Assembly: GCA_905210885.1 (NCBI GenBank)
Contig: CAJLYO010000065.1
Span: forward strand, 1 to 8,666
Direction of reading: 5' to 3'
Source of the DNA: an uncultured Eubacteriales bacterium
GTDB taxonomy: Bacteria; Bacillota; Clostridia; Monoglobales; Firm-18
DNA length: 8,666 nt
The translations under genes were made by a program, and so were the position numbers. Positions 1 to 6,874 of this stretch are shown in pieces (the first letter of the stretch is position 1; each line of letters begins with the position of its first letter). The notes under the pieces were generated by a model. It saw nothing but the letters and a program-made list of their open reading frames with translations. It had not been told where the DNA came from and searched no databases.

Positions 1-1
1 A

Positions 2-1558
2 ACGCAGGAGATACTGATAACCTGCGGCGTTGCGCTTGTTTTAATTGTTATTTGTGCGATTGTTTTCTTCCGAATGGGAGTTGAATATAGAAAAAAATTC
101 GCGGAAGCCGAAATCGGCGGTGCGGAAAATGAAGCAAGAAAAATAATTGAAGAATCAAGAGCTGCCGCAGAGAATTTGAAAAGAGAAATTCTTATCGAGG
201 CAAAAGAGGAAAAGCATAAGCTGAGAACGGAATTTGACAAGGAAATGAAAGAGCAGCGTTCCGAACTGCAAAGACAAGAGCATAGAATCCAGCAGAAAGA
301 GGAAACTATCGATAAAAAATCCGAGCAGATTGAGAGAAAAGAAGAACAGCTTGCCAAAAGAAATAAGGATTTGGATAAAAAAATGGCGGAGGCAGATCAG
401 ATACATACAAAGCAGCTTGAGGTGCTGCAAAAGATATCCGGACTGTCCGTTGACGAAGCAAAACAGCAATTACTCAATAATATAGAAAATGAAATAAGAC
501 ACGAAGCCGCTATCATGGTGAAGGATATCACCGATAAGGCAAAGGAAGAAGCTGACCAAAAGGCTCATGAAATCGTTGCGGGCGCAATTCAGCGCTGTGC
601 GGCTGACCATTCCGCGGAAACTACCGTTTCCGTTGTTCAGTTGCCTAATGACGAGATGAAGGGCAGAATTATCGGACGTGAGGGCAGAAACATAAGAAAT
701 CTGGAGGCGTTAACAGGTGTTGACCTGATTATCGATGATACTCCCGAGGCTGTTATTCTGTCAGGTTTTGACCCGGTAAGACGTGAAGTTGCAAGACTTA
801 CACTTGAAAAACTCATTGTTGACGGACGTATTCACCCGGCGCGCATTGAGGAAACCGTTGAAAGAAGCCGCAAAGAGGTTGACGCCATTATCAAGCAGGA
901 GGGCGAGCACGCAACCTTTGAAACCGGCGTACACGGTCTGCACCCCGAGATTATCAAAACTCTGGGCAGACTCAAGTACCGCACAAGCTACGGTCAGAAT
1001 GTGCTTAAACATTCAATTGAGGTTGCTCATCTTGCCGGAATCATGGCAGGAGAACTGGGCGCTGATATAACTATCGCAAAAAGAGCCGGTCTTTTACATG
1101 ACCTTGGTAAGGCTATCGACCATGAGGTTGAAGGTTCGCATGCTGTTATCGGTGCGGAACTTGCAAAAAAATTCAAGGAAAACGAAACCGTCGTTCACGC
1201 TATTATGGCGCACCACGGCGATGTTCAGCCTGTTTCGGTAATTGACTGTCTTGTTCAGGCTGCCGACTCTATTTCGGCGGCACGTCCGGGAGCACGCAGA
1301 GAGAATATCGAAACATATATTAAGCGTCTTGAAAAGCTTGAAGAAATAGCAAACAGCTTTGACGGCGTTGAAAAATCCTTTGCAATACAGGCAGGCAGAG
1401 AGATAAGAATTATGGTTAAGCCTGAGGTTGTTTCGGACGAAACCACCGTTTTAATGGCGCGTGATATTGTTAAGAAAATCGAAGCCGAGATGGAATATCC
1501 CGGTCAGATTAAGGTTAACGTTATCCGTGAGCTGCGTTCTGTTGAATACGCAAAATAG
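2..1558 (+). CDS. rny: Ribonuclease Y, 5' end cut by the window edge
   Basis: RNase Y is a membrane-anchored endoribonuclease that initiates mRNA decay in Gram-positive bacteria. An ATG at 74 would give 494 aa, but the frame stays open to the left edge. Codons 2-73 encode a hydrophobic stretch (about ILITCGVALVLIVICAIVFF), which is the family's N-terminal membrane anchor, so the true start lies a few codons outside the window. Numbering from the ATG at 74: a long charged coiled coil covers about 15-180, a KH RNA-binding domain has the GxxG loop GREG at 201-204, and an HD phosphohydrolase domain has H313 and the HD pair at 342-343 (LLHDLGKAIDHE), with HH at 380-381. The C-terminus (RELRSVEYAK) is intact. 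With at least 518 aa it matches the usual length near 520. A hairpin terminator follows at once. The identification is firm; only the exact start is unknown. Confidence 0.97.
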   Translation, partial: TQEILITCGVALVLIVICAIVFFRMGVEYRKKFAEAEIGGAENEARKIIEESRAAAENLKREILIEAKEEKHKLRTEFDKEMKEQRSELQRQEHRIQQKEETIDKKSEQIERKEEQLAKRNKDLDKKMAEADQIHTKQLEVLQKISGLSVDEAKQQLLNNIENEIRHEAAIMVKDITDKAKEEADQKAHEIVAGAIQRCAADHSAETTVSVVQLPNDEMKGRIIGREGRNIRNLEALTGVDLIIDDTPEAVILSGFDPVRREVARLTLEKLIVDGRIHPARIEETVERSRKEVDAIIKQEGEHATFETGVHGLHPEIIKTLGRLKYRTSYGQNVLKHSIEVAHLAGIMAGELGADITIAKRAGLLHDLGKAIDHEVEGSHAVIGAELAKKFKENETVVHAIMAHHGDVQPVSVIDCLVQAADSISAARPGARRENIETYIKRLEKLEEIANSFDGVEKSFAIQAGREIRIMVKPEVVSDETTVLMARDIVKKIEAEMEYPGQIKVNVIRELRSVEYAK

Positions 1559-1566
1559 TTTTCATG

Positions 1567-1599
1567 GCACATGCCGGATATCGGCATGTGCATTGTTTT
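1567..1599 (+). terminator. Intrinsic terminator after rny
   Basis: A perfect 10-bp inverted repeat, GCACATGCCG (1567-1576) and CGGCATGTGC (1582-1591), encloses a 5-nt loop and is followed by ATTGTTTT. It begins 9 nt after the rny stop. The T tract is short and interrupted, so some read-through into the dehydratase gene is possible. Confidence 0.75.
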
Positions 1600-1653
1600 A
1601 AAAGGAAGTTATTATAACTGCGAAAAATCTACAGCCTTACCGGGAGGAGAAAT

Positions 1654-3558
1654 ATGAAAAATATCAAGCTGAGAAAAGTCATTTTGCTCTTTTTTGACAT
1701 TGCGATGTTTGTTATGTCCTATCTGCTTGTTTACTATATCCTGAAGGCAAACGAAATATTTGAATTCAATGATCCGGCAACAGAGTTTTACTATTTTATG
1801 ATTATGGTTACGTGTACCACCGTTGTCCGCTTTATATTCCGCACATACGGAAGTATATGGAGATATGCGGAAAGTATGGATTACTTGTACCTTATAACGG
1901 CTGATTTTATAGGATGTCTCCTTTCTTATACGGTTATGCGTCCCATAATGCACCTTAAAGTGCCTGCGTTTTTTATAGCAAGTATTTGCAGCCTTTCGCT
2001 GCTTTTGGTGCTGCTTTCAAGAATTACTTACAGACAGCTTAGCGTATACAGACAAAGCCGCAGACGGGCAAAGGGCGGGGTCGAGGATAAGTACGTTGCC
2101 ATAATAGGTGCCGGTGCCGCAGGCGTTGCGGTGCTAAACGAGCTTAAAAACGATAAAACTTATAATTTTATACCCTATTGTTTTATTGATACCGATACCG
2201 CGAAAACCGGTTCTTTTGTTCAGGGGGTTAAAGTTGTGCATCCCGACAGCGGTATTGCAAAGCTGCTGAATGAATCGCCGGTTACCGATATTATTATAGC
2301 AATTCCATCTGCTGATTCCGAGAAAAAGAAACGCATTATAAAAGAATGTGCCGCTACCGGCTGCAAGGTTAAAATGTACGAGTATGTTTTTGACCGTTTG
2401 GAGGGAGCTGACAAGAAGCACACAAAGCGTCTCGGAATAAGAGATGTTAAAATTGAGGATTTGCTCTCGCGGGGTGTTATCACATTTGAAAACGACAATG
2501 TTAAACGTCAGATTGCCGGAAATACCGTAATGGTTACCGGCGGAGGCGGTTCGATAGGCTCCGAGCTGTGCCGCCAAATTGCGGAAATGTGTCCGAAAAA
2601 GCTTGTAATTTTGGATATATACGAAAATAATGCGTATTATATCGAACAGGAACTTAAGCGAAAGTATAAGGACGCTTTTGAAATTGCGGTTGAAATTGCG
2701 TCGGTACGCGATTTTGACAAGCTTATGTTTTTATTTGACAAGCATAAGCCGCGTTTTGTTTACCATGCGGCGGCGCACAAGCATGTTCCGCTTATGGAGG
2801 ACTGCGCGGCAGAGGCTGTTAAAAACAACATTTTCGGTACTCACAATGTTATCGAGGCGTGCGAAAAAACCGGAGTTGAAAAAATGCTCCTTATTTCTAC
2901 CGATAAGGCGGTTAACCCCTCAAGCACGATGGGTGCCACAAAGCGTTTCTGCGAAATGCTCATACAAAATAAGAAAAACAGCAAAACGGAGTATGTTGCG
3001 GTACGTTTCGGAAACGTTTTGGGTTCAAACGGAAGCGTTATTCCGATTTTCACAAGACAAATTGAAAAGGGCGGTCCGGTTACCATTACCGACAAGCGCA
3101 TTACGCGCTATTTTATGACTATCCCCGAGGCTGTAAGCCTTGTGCTCCAGGCAGGGGCGATGGCTGTGAAGTCTGAGATTTTCGTTCTTGATATGGGAGA
3201 ACCGGTTAAAATTCTTGATTTGGCGGAAAATATGATTCGCTTAAGCGGTCTTAAACCTTATGAGGATATACCGATTATCGAGATTGGTTTGCGTCCGGGC
3301 GAAAAAATGTACGAGGAACTTTTGATACAGACAGAGGAACTTGACAAGACATTTAACGAAAAGATTTTTATCGAGCGCGATAAAGGACTTCCCGACGGCA
3401 AGATTGACGAGTATCTGCAAATGCTGAAAGAGGCAGCGGATACGAATGATAATGAGGTTGTAAGAGATTGTTTAAGGAGCATAATACCTACATTTGTTAC
3501 TCCGCAAACAAAAGAAGCCCTTGACGATACGGACGACAAGGAACTTGCAAAAGCCTGA
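1654..3558 (+). CDS. Membrane-bound nucleotide-sugar 4,6-dehydratase, CapD/FlaA1/PglF type
   Basis: This 634-aa protein has the full architecture of the long form of the family. Four membrane helices lie at about 10-30, 45-64, 81-98 and 103-124. A Rossmann domain with GAGAAG at 152-157 follows, and then the catalytic extended-SDR domain with TGGGGSIG at 295-302. The active-site segment STDKAVNPSSTMGATK (415-430) has T416-D417-K418 and Met426 where shorter SDR enzymes have Tyr. This is the pattern of PglF/WbpM-like enzymes, which convert UDP-GlcNAc to the UDP-4-keto-6-deoxy sugar at the cytoplasmic membrane face. The product would feed synthesis of a surface polysaccharide, glycoprotein or capsule sugar; the exact substrate is inferred from the family. 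GGGAGGAG (1642-1649) lies 4 nt before ATG. No glycosyltransferase or other polysaccharide gene is adjacent, so the pathway cannot be named. A strong terminator ends the gene. Confidence 0.93.
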   Translation: MKNIKLRKVILLFFDIAMFVMSYLLVYYILKANEIFEFNDPATEFYYFMIMVTCTTVVRFIFRTYGSIWRYAESMDYLYLITADFIGCLLSYTVMRPIMHLKVPAFFIASICSLSLLLVLLSRITYRQLSVYRQSRRRAKGGVEDKYVAIIGAGAAGVAVLNELKNDKTYNFIPYCFIDTDTAKTGSFVQGVKVVHPDSGIAKLLNESPVTDIIIAIPSADSEKKKRIIKECAATGCKVKMYEYVFDRLEGADKKHTKRLGIRDVKIEDLLSRGVITFENDNVKRQIAGNTVMVTGGGGSIGSELCRQIAEMCPKKLVILDIYENNAYYIEQELKRKYKDAFEIAVEIASVRDFDKLMFLFDKHKPRFVYHAAAHKHVPLMEDCAAEAVKNNIFGTHNVIEACEKTGVEKMLLISTDKAVNPSSTMGATKRFCEMLIQNKKNSKTEYVAVRFGNVLGSNGSVIPIFTRQIEKGGPVTITDKRITRYFMTIPEAVSLVLQAGAMAVKSEIFVLDMGEPVKILDLAENMIRLSGLKPYEDIPIIEIGLRPGEKMYEELLIQTEELDKTFNEKIFIERDKGLPDGKIDEYLQMLKEAADTNDNEVVRDCLRSIIPTFVTPQTKEALDDTDDKELAKA

Positions 3559-3563
3559 AACTT

Positions 3564-3598
3564 AACCCTGTACCAATTCGGTACAGGGTTGTTTTTTT
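3564..3598 (+). terminator. Intrinsic terminator after the dehydratase gene
   Basis: A perfect 11-bp stem, AACCCTGTACC (3564-3574) with GGTACAGGGTT (3580-3590), has a 5-nt loop AATTC and is followed by G and seven Ts (3592-3598). This is a textbook Rho-independent terminator. Its last two Ts and the next A supply the stop codon of the opposing small gene. On the minus strand the stem is not followed by a T run, so it should act mainly in one direction. Confidence 0.92.
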
Positions 3599-3752
3599 AT
3601 GACTGTAAATTTCCCCTAATCATGCCCTCTGCACAGCTTTTTAGCTGTTCTAAATTATCAAGCTTTGCCCCTGACTGTACGATATTTTCCTGAATAAACA
3701 GCGGCAGCTCATTAAAATATTTTTGCATGCTTTGGTCTTTAAAATAATCCAT
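3597..3752 (-). CDS. Small protein of unknown function, 51 aa, divergent from spoVAD
   Basis: The frame starts at ATG 3752 and ends with TAA at 3597-3599. A strong ribosome binding site GAGGTGA (3765-3759 on the minus strand) sits 6 nt upstream. The product begins MDYFKDQSMQKYF and ends RGNLQS. It is soluble, mixed in charge, mostly predicted helical, and has no signal peptide or membrane segment. Residues about 22-45 read ENIVQSGAKLDN followed by LEQLKSCAEGM. I recall similar short unnamed clostridial proteins with an SG...L..CAE pattern, but cannot verify this here. Codon use looks natural, and no overlapping gene competes for the stretch. The head-to-head arrangement with spoVAD suggests, but does not show, sporulation-linked expression. 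Function unknown. Confidence 0.75.
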   Translation of the reverse strand: MDYFKDQSMQKYFNELPLFIQENIVQSGAKLDNLEQLKSCAEGMIRGNLQS

Positions 3753-3824
3753 TTTTAATCACCTCAAAGGTTATTATGTATGATTTTTGATATTTTATTA
3801 ATAATAATCACGAGGTGATTTTTA
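3753..3824. promoter_or_regulatory. Divergent control region between the 51-aa gene and spoVAD
   Basis: This 72-bp AT-rich spacer must hold start signals for both divergent genes unless spoVAD is read from inside the 51-aa gene. AATCACCTC (3757-3765) and GAGGTGATT (3812-3820) are perfect 9-bp inverted copies, and each contains the ribosome binding site of the gene it faces. Weak sigma-G-like boxes can be drawn: for the minus strand TAATA (3800-3796), 17 bp, CATAATA (3778-3772); for the plus strand GTATG (3778-3782), 17 bp, AATAATA (3800-3806). Either would place the RNA start right at the ribosome binding site, so both are tentative. spoVA genes are sigma-G dependent in Bacillus subtilis (established knowledge). 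Confidence 0.45.
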
Positions 3825-4829
3825 ATGAAATTGGGCAGGCAGACAATAAAAACCGAAAAAGACGTCAAAATAATAAGCAGTGCCACCGTTGCCGGGACAA
3901 AAGAGCAGGAAGGCAGGCTTAAAGGCAGATTTGACATATTAATGGACGACGGATATTATAACGAAAAAACATGGGAAAAGGCTGAAACAAAAATGCAGTT
4001 TGAGGCGGCAAACGCTGCGGTTTCAAAGGCGGGCATTTCTCTTGACGATATAGACATTTCATTTGCAGGCGATCTTTTAAATCAGTGTACGGCTACGGGT
4101 TACTGCTTTCGCGGATTGAATGTGCCCTTTTGCGGTTTGTACGGTGCATGCTCGACAATGGCTTTAAGTCTTTCAATGGGCATGATGGCAGTGGGCGGCG
4201 GATTTGCAAAATACGCTCTGTGCGGAACCAGCAGTCATTTTTGCAGCTCGGAAAAGCAATTTCGTATGCCCCTTGCTTACGGCGGTCAGCGTCCCCCTAC
4301 GGCGCAGAGAACGGTCACCGGAAGCGGTATGACGGTGCTTTCACCGGAAGGGATGGGACCTGTTGTCACCGAGGCAACAATAGGAAAAATTACCGATAAA
4401 GGCATAAAAGACGGCATGAACATGGGCGCGGCAATGGCGCCGGCGGCGGCAGATACCATAATGGCTCATTTTAACGATACCGGAAAATCGCCCGAGTTTT
4501 ACGACCTTATAGTGACAGGCGATTTGGGTGAGCTTGGATATGAAATTACGTGCGATATTTTAAAAAAGAACGGATTTAAGACGAATAACTACAATGACTG
4601 CGGAATTATGATATTCGACAGCAAAAAACAGGATACTCACTGCGGCGGAAGCGGCTGCGGCTGCAGTGCACTTGTGCTCTGTGCATATATTCTTGACGAG
4701 ATGTCAAAGGGAAGTATCAATAATGTGCTTTTTGTGGGAACGGGTGCGCTTATGAGTCCCCTTACCACTCAGCAAGGCGAGAGCATACCGGCAATTGCTC
4801 ATGCGGTTGCAATATCAAACGGGAGGTGA
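3825..4829 (+). CDS. spoVAD: Stage V sporulation protein AD, dipicolinic acid-binding
   Basis: SpoVAD is a thiolase-fold protein that binds dipicolinic acid (DPA). With the other SpoVA proteins it is needed for DPA uptake into the forespore and release at germination, acting at the inner spore membrane. The 334-aa product is close to the family's usual length near 338. Recognisable segments are SSATVAGTKEQEG (18-30), DLLNQC (83-88), the conserved GLYGACSTM (104-112, Cys109 at the thiolase nucleophile position), MPLAYGGQRPPTAQRTVTGS (148-167), GDLGELGYE (232-240) and a Gly/Cys-rich GGSGCGCSA (274-282). GAGGTGA (3812-3818) lies 6 nt before ATG. The stop overlaps the ribosome binding site of spoVAE, implying coupled translation. 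Unlike the common spoVAC-AD-AE order, no spoVAC precedes it; the upstream neighbour is divergent. The identification is firm. Confidence 0.97.
   Translation: MKLGRQTIKTEKDVKIISSATVAGTKEQEGRLKGRFDILMDDGYYNEKTWEKAETKMQFEAANAAVSKAGISLDDIDISFAGDLLNQCTATGYCFRGLNVPFCGLYGACSTMALSLSMGMMAVGGGFAKYALCGTSSHFCSSEKQFRMPLAYGGQRPPTAQRTVTGSGMTVLSPEGMGPVVTEATIGKITDKGIKDGMNMGAAMAPAAADTIMAHFNDTGKSPEFYDLIVTGDLGELGYEITCDILKKNGFKTNNYNDCGIMIFDSKKQDTHCGGSGCGCSALVLCAYILDEMSKGSINNVLFVGTGALMSPLTTQQGESIPAIAHAVAISNGR
4821..4829 (+). promoter_or_regulatory. Ribosome binding site of spoVAE inside the spoVAD stop
   Basis: GGGAGGTGA is a near-perfect Shine-Dalgarno sequence whose final TGA is also the spoVAD stop codon. It sits 6 nt before the GTG at 4836, which supports that start and suggests translational coupling of SpoVAD and SpoVAE. 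Confidence 0.8.
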
Positions 4830-4835
4830 AGGTCT

Positions 4836-5189
4836 GTGATATATCTTAATGCATTTTGGGTCGGAGGACTTTTGTGCGCTTTGGCGCAGATTTTGATAGA
4901 CAAAACAATGCTTACGCCGGCAAGAATACTTGTTCTGTATGTCTGCGCCGGGGTTTTCCTGACCGCCGTCGGCATATACGAACCGATTGTAAAGTACGCC
5001 GGCGCCGGGGCAACCGTGCCCATTATGGGTTTTGGATACAGCATATGCAAGGGTGTGTCCGAGGCAGTGGCACGTGACGGATTTTTAGGCATTTTCACCG
5101 GCGGACTTACCGCTGCCGCAGCCGGAATAACGGCTGTTATAGTTTTTGCATTTGTTTTTGCACTGATTTTTAAGCCGAAGGAAAAATAG
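4836..5189 (+). CDS. spoVAE: Stage V sporulation protein AE (SpoVAE/SpoVAEb family)
   Basis: This small integral membrane protein of the SpoVA complex takes part in DPA movement across the inner spore membrane. The 117-aa product starts at GTG 4836, which fits the ribosome binding site 6 nt upstream. It begins MIYLNAFWVGG, as family members do. Hydrophobic segments lie at about 6-21 and 32-48, and a long one at 84-112 ends in FKPKEK. The family-typical loop YEPIVKYAGAGATVPIMGFG (48-67) is present. SpoVAC belongs to the same Pfam family, but is longer (about 150 aa) with an N-terminal extension, so SpoVAE is the better call. The gene lies 6 nt after spoVAD and is presumably co-transcribed with it in the forespore. 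No clear terminator follows before the convergent bofA gene. Confidence 0.93.
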   Translation: MIYLNAFWVGGLLCALAQILIDKTMLTPARILVLYVCAGVFLTAVGIYEPIVKYAGAGATVPIMGFGYSICKGVSEAVARDGFLGIFTGGLTAAAAGITAVIVFAFVFALIFKPKEK

Positions 5190-5298
5190 TTTGTGTTATA
5201 AAATATTGGGACACTTTATTGTATTTGCCCGGTGTGATGTCTGTTAAGTAAGAAACGGCACCGCTTGTCGTTCCACAGTATCATGTTTTCACAGCTTC

Positions 5299-5556
5299 CT
5301 ACACAAACAGTCTTAGCAATACAAGGGACACAAATCCCGGGATGCCGAAAATTCCGACAAAAAGCGAGGTAAACACGTTAACCCCTATATTTAAGCCTAA
5401 CATTGCTCCGGCAAAGTTAAAAAGCACAATAAAGCCGCAGCCCAAGGCGGAATTTACGATGATTCCGAAAAGGTGTTTAAGCGGCTTTGCAAATATTATT
5501 GCAAGCATTATAAAAATCAAACAAGCAGCTGCATAAACGGCAGCGGAAGAATTCAT
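5299..5556 (-). CDS. bofA: BofA-family inhibitor of pro-sigma-K processing
   Basis: BofA holds the intramembrane protease SpoIVFB inactive in the mother cell's outer forespore membrane until the forespore signals, which delays cleavage of pro-sigma-K. This 85-aa protein is almost entirely hydrophobic, with membrane segments at about 7-23 and 30-55. It also has the family's conserved C-terminal region NVFTSLFVGIFGIPGFVSLV (60-79). N47, N60 and T63 line up with the residues I recall as functionally important in B. subtilis BofA (N48, N61, T64). The ATG follows a strong GGAGGTGA with a 6-nt gap. It lies 43 nt behind ymfH with no visible terminator between, so it is probably read from the ymfF-ymfH transcript or from a promoter inside ymfH. 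It converges with spoVAE. In B. subtilis bofA lies near recR, so the context here differs. Confidence 0.9.
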   Translation of the reverse strand: MNSSAAVYAAACLIFIMLAIIFAKPLKHLFGIIVNSALGCGFIVLFNFAGAMLGLNIGVNVFTSLFVGIFGIPGFVSLVLLRLFV

Positions 5557-5599
5557 ATTAATTCACCTCCGCTATAATTTTATGCGCTGCTTGTCTTAA

Positions 5600-6874
5600 T
5601 TAGTACGGTTCTATTACCGAGAGAACACAGTTTTCAGCTTTGAAATGGCTTTCAAACCGTGCTTTTACGTCAGAAAATGTGATACTTTTGTAAACATTTT
5701 CAAAGTCAAAAATATTTATATTTTTAAATAAGTCCGCTACCATGGAGTTTGACAGATTTTCTACGCTGTTCCACAGTCTTAAAAATCCGCCGTATTCCGC
5801 TTTTTTGGCTCTTTCAAAATCCGCTTCGGACAGGGTAAGTGTTGAAAATTCCTTCAAAATTTCATCACGAACCTTGTGAGGGTCGGGACTTTCGCCCAAA
5901 AAGCTTGAAAATCCGTAGTTCGGCTCGCCCTCGTACTCAGAACCGAAGGAATCGTTAATAAGACCGCTGTCATACAGTCTGTTGTAAAGGGGGCTGCCCT
6001 CGCCCGATATCATTTCCAGCAAAATCGAAGTAACAATATCCTTTTTCAAAAGCGCCGCGCCGTCATAGCCTGTGTCGGTATCTTTAAATCCGATTGCAAA
6101 AAGCGGCCGGGAAACGCTTAGTTTCTGGGTTATTTCGCTTTTGTTAATGTGTTTCGGCTCTTTCGGGAAAAAGCACTTAACGTCGCCGATATCGTTTCCT
6201 TTAATATATTTATCCGCCGTTTCTATTACACGCTCTATATCCACGTTTCCGCAAGTGAAAAGTATCATGTTTCCGGGGTTGTAGAAGGTGTTATAGCACT
6301 TGTACAAAATTTCTTTGTTAATTTGGGCAATGCTTTCAACCGTTCCGGCAATGTCTTTTTTTATTGTGAAATCAACATACATGGCATCTAACATGTTAAA
6401 AAACACGCGCCAGCTGGGGTCATCGTCATACATGCGGATTTCCTGGCCGATTATGCCCTGTTCTTTTGCGATATTTTCCTCGGTGAAATAGGGCTGTGAC
6501 ACGAACCCCAAAAGTATCTCCAGGTTCTCGTAAAATTTATCGGTGCAGGAGTAAAGATACACAGTGTTGTTAAAACCGGTGTAGGCGTTTGCGTTTGCGC
6601 CGGTTTTTGCATATTGCAAAAATGCATCGGTGCCGTCGGGCTGTTCAAAAAGCTTGTGCTCCAGAAAATGAGCCACGCCGTCCGGGATTTTTGTAACCTC
6701 GCTGTCGCTGTCCGTTTTAAATTCCGTTATCAAAGAGCCGTATTTAGCTGCAAATGCCGCATAGCTTTTTGTATGGTTCTTTTTCGGCAGGGCGTATATC
6801 GTAAGACCGCTTTTATGCACATGCTTGTAAAGTGTTTCGTTTAAGGTTTCGTTATAGATTTTTTCAATTTTCAT
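5600..6874 (-). CDS. ymfH: M16 zinc peptidase, YmfH type (zinc-bearing subunit)
   Basis: This 424-aa protein is an insulinase/pitrilysin-like (M16) peptidase. The inverted zinc motif HFLEH lies at 69-73 and the third zinc ligand is probably E145 in KEQGIIGQEIRMYDDD (137-152), with E138 as the accompanying conserved Glu. The C-terminal M16 half spans about 180-370. There the usual substrate-binding Arg/Tyr motif is degenerate: NRLYDSGLINDSF (298-310) has Tyr301 at the Arg position. Databases label such proteins 'EF-P 5-aminopentanol modification-associated protein YfmH', after the B. subtilis ymf cluster; its molecular role is not settled. The ATG overlaps the ymfF stop by 4 nt (ATGA), and GGGGAGG (6891-6885) lies 10 nt upstream inside ymfF. 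It is therefore coupled to ymfF and likely forms a heterodimer with its product. The family is certain; the EF-P link is by homology only. Confidence 0.93.
   Translation of the reverse strand: MKIEKIYNETLNETLYKHVHKSGLTIYALPKKNHTKSYAAFAAKYGSLITEFKTDSDSEVTKIPDGVAHFLEHKLFEQPDGTDAFLQYAKTGANANAYTGFNNTVYLYSCTDKFYENLEILLGFVSQPYFTEENIAKEQGIIGQEIRMYDDDPSWRVFFNMLDAMYVDFTIKKDIAGTVESIAQINKEILYKCYNTFYNPGNMILFTCGNVDIERVIETADKYIKGNDIGDVKCFFPKEPKHINKSEITQKLSVSRPLFAIGFKDTDTGYDGAALLKKDIVTSILLEMISGEGSPLYNRLYDSGLINDSFGSEYEGEPNYGFSSFLGESPDPHKVRDEILKEFSTLTLSEADFERAKKAEYGGFLRLWNSVENLSNSMVADLFKNINIFDFENVYKSITFSDVKARFESHFKAENCVLSVIEPY

Noticed and set aside
155..469. Minus-strand 104-aa frame opposite rny, rich in Leu and Phe
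   Set aside because: It is the antisense shadow of the Lys/Glu-rich coiled coil of RNase Y; Lys and Glu codons read backwards give Phe and Leu. It does not resemble a real membrane protein.
74..1558. ATG at 74 as the true rny start
   Set aside because: The open frame upstream to base 2 encodes the membrane anchor expected at the N-terminus of RNase Y, so the ATG at 74 is internal.
1593..1618. TTGTTT and TATAAC as a promoter for the dehydratase gene
   Set aside because: The boxes are only 14 bp apart, too short for a sigma-A promoter, and the first overlaps the terminator's T tract.
2134..2577. Minus-strand 147-aa frame inside the dehydratase gene
   Set aside because: It lies wholly opposite a strongly conserved gene, has no convincing ribosome binding site and resembles nothing I know.
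4799..5098. Minus-strand 99-aa frame opposite spoVAE
   Set aside because: It is antisense to a firmly identified gene and has no independent support.
5230..5263. CGGTG...CACCG as a terminator in the spoVAE/bofA gap
   Set aside because: It has only 5 bp of stem, a loop of about 24 nt and no T run on either strand.
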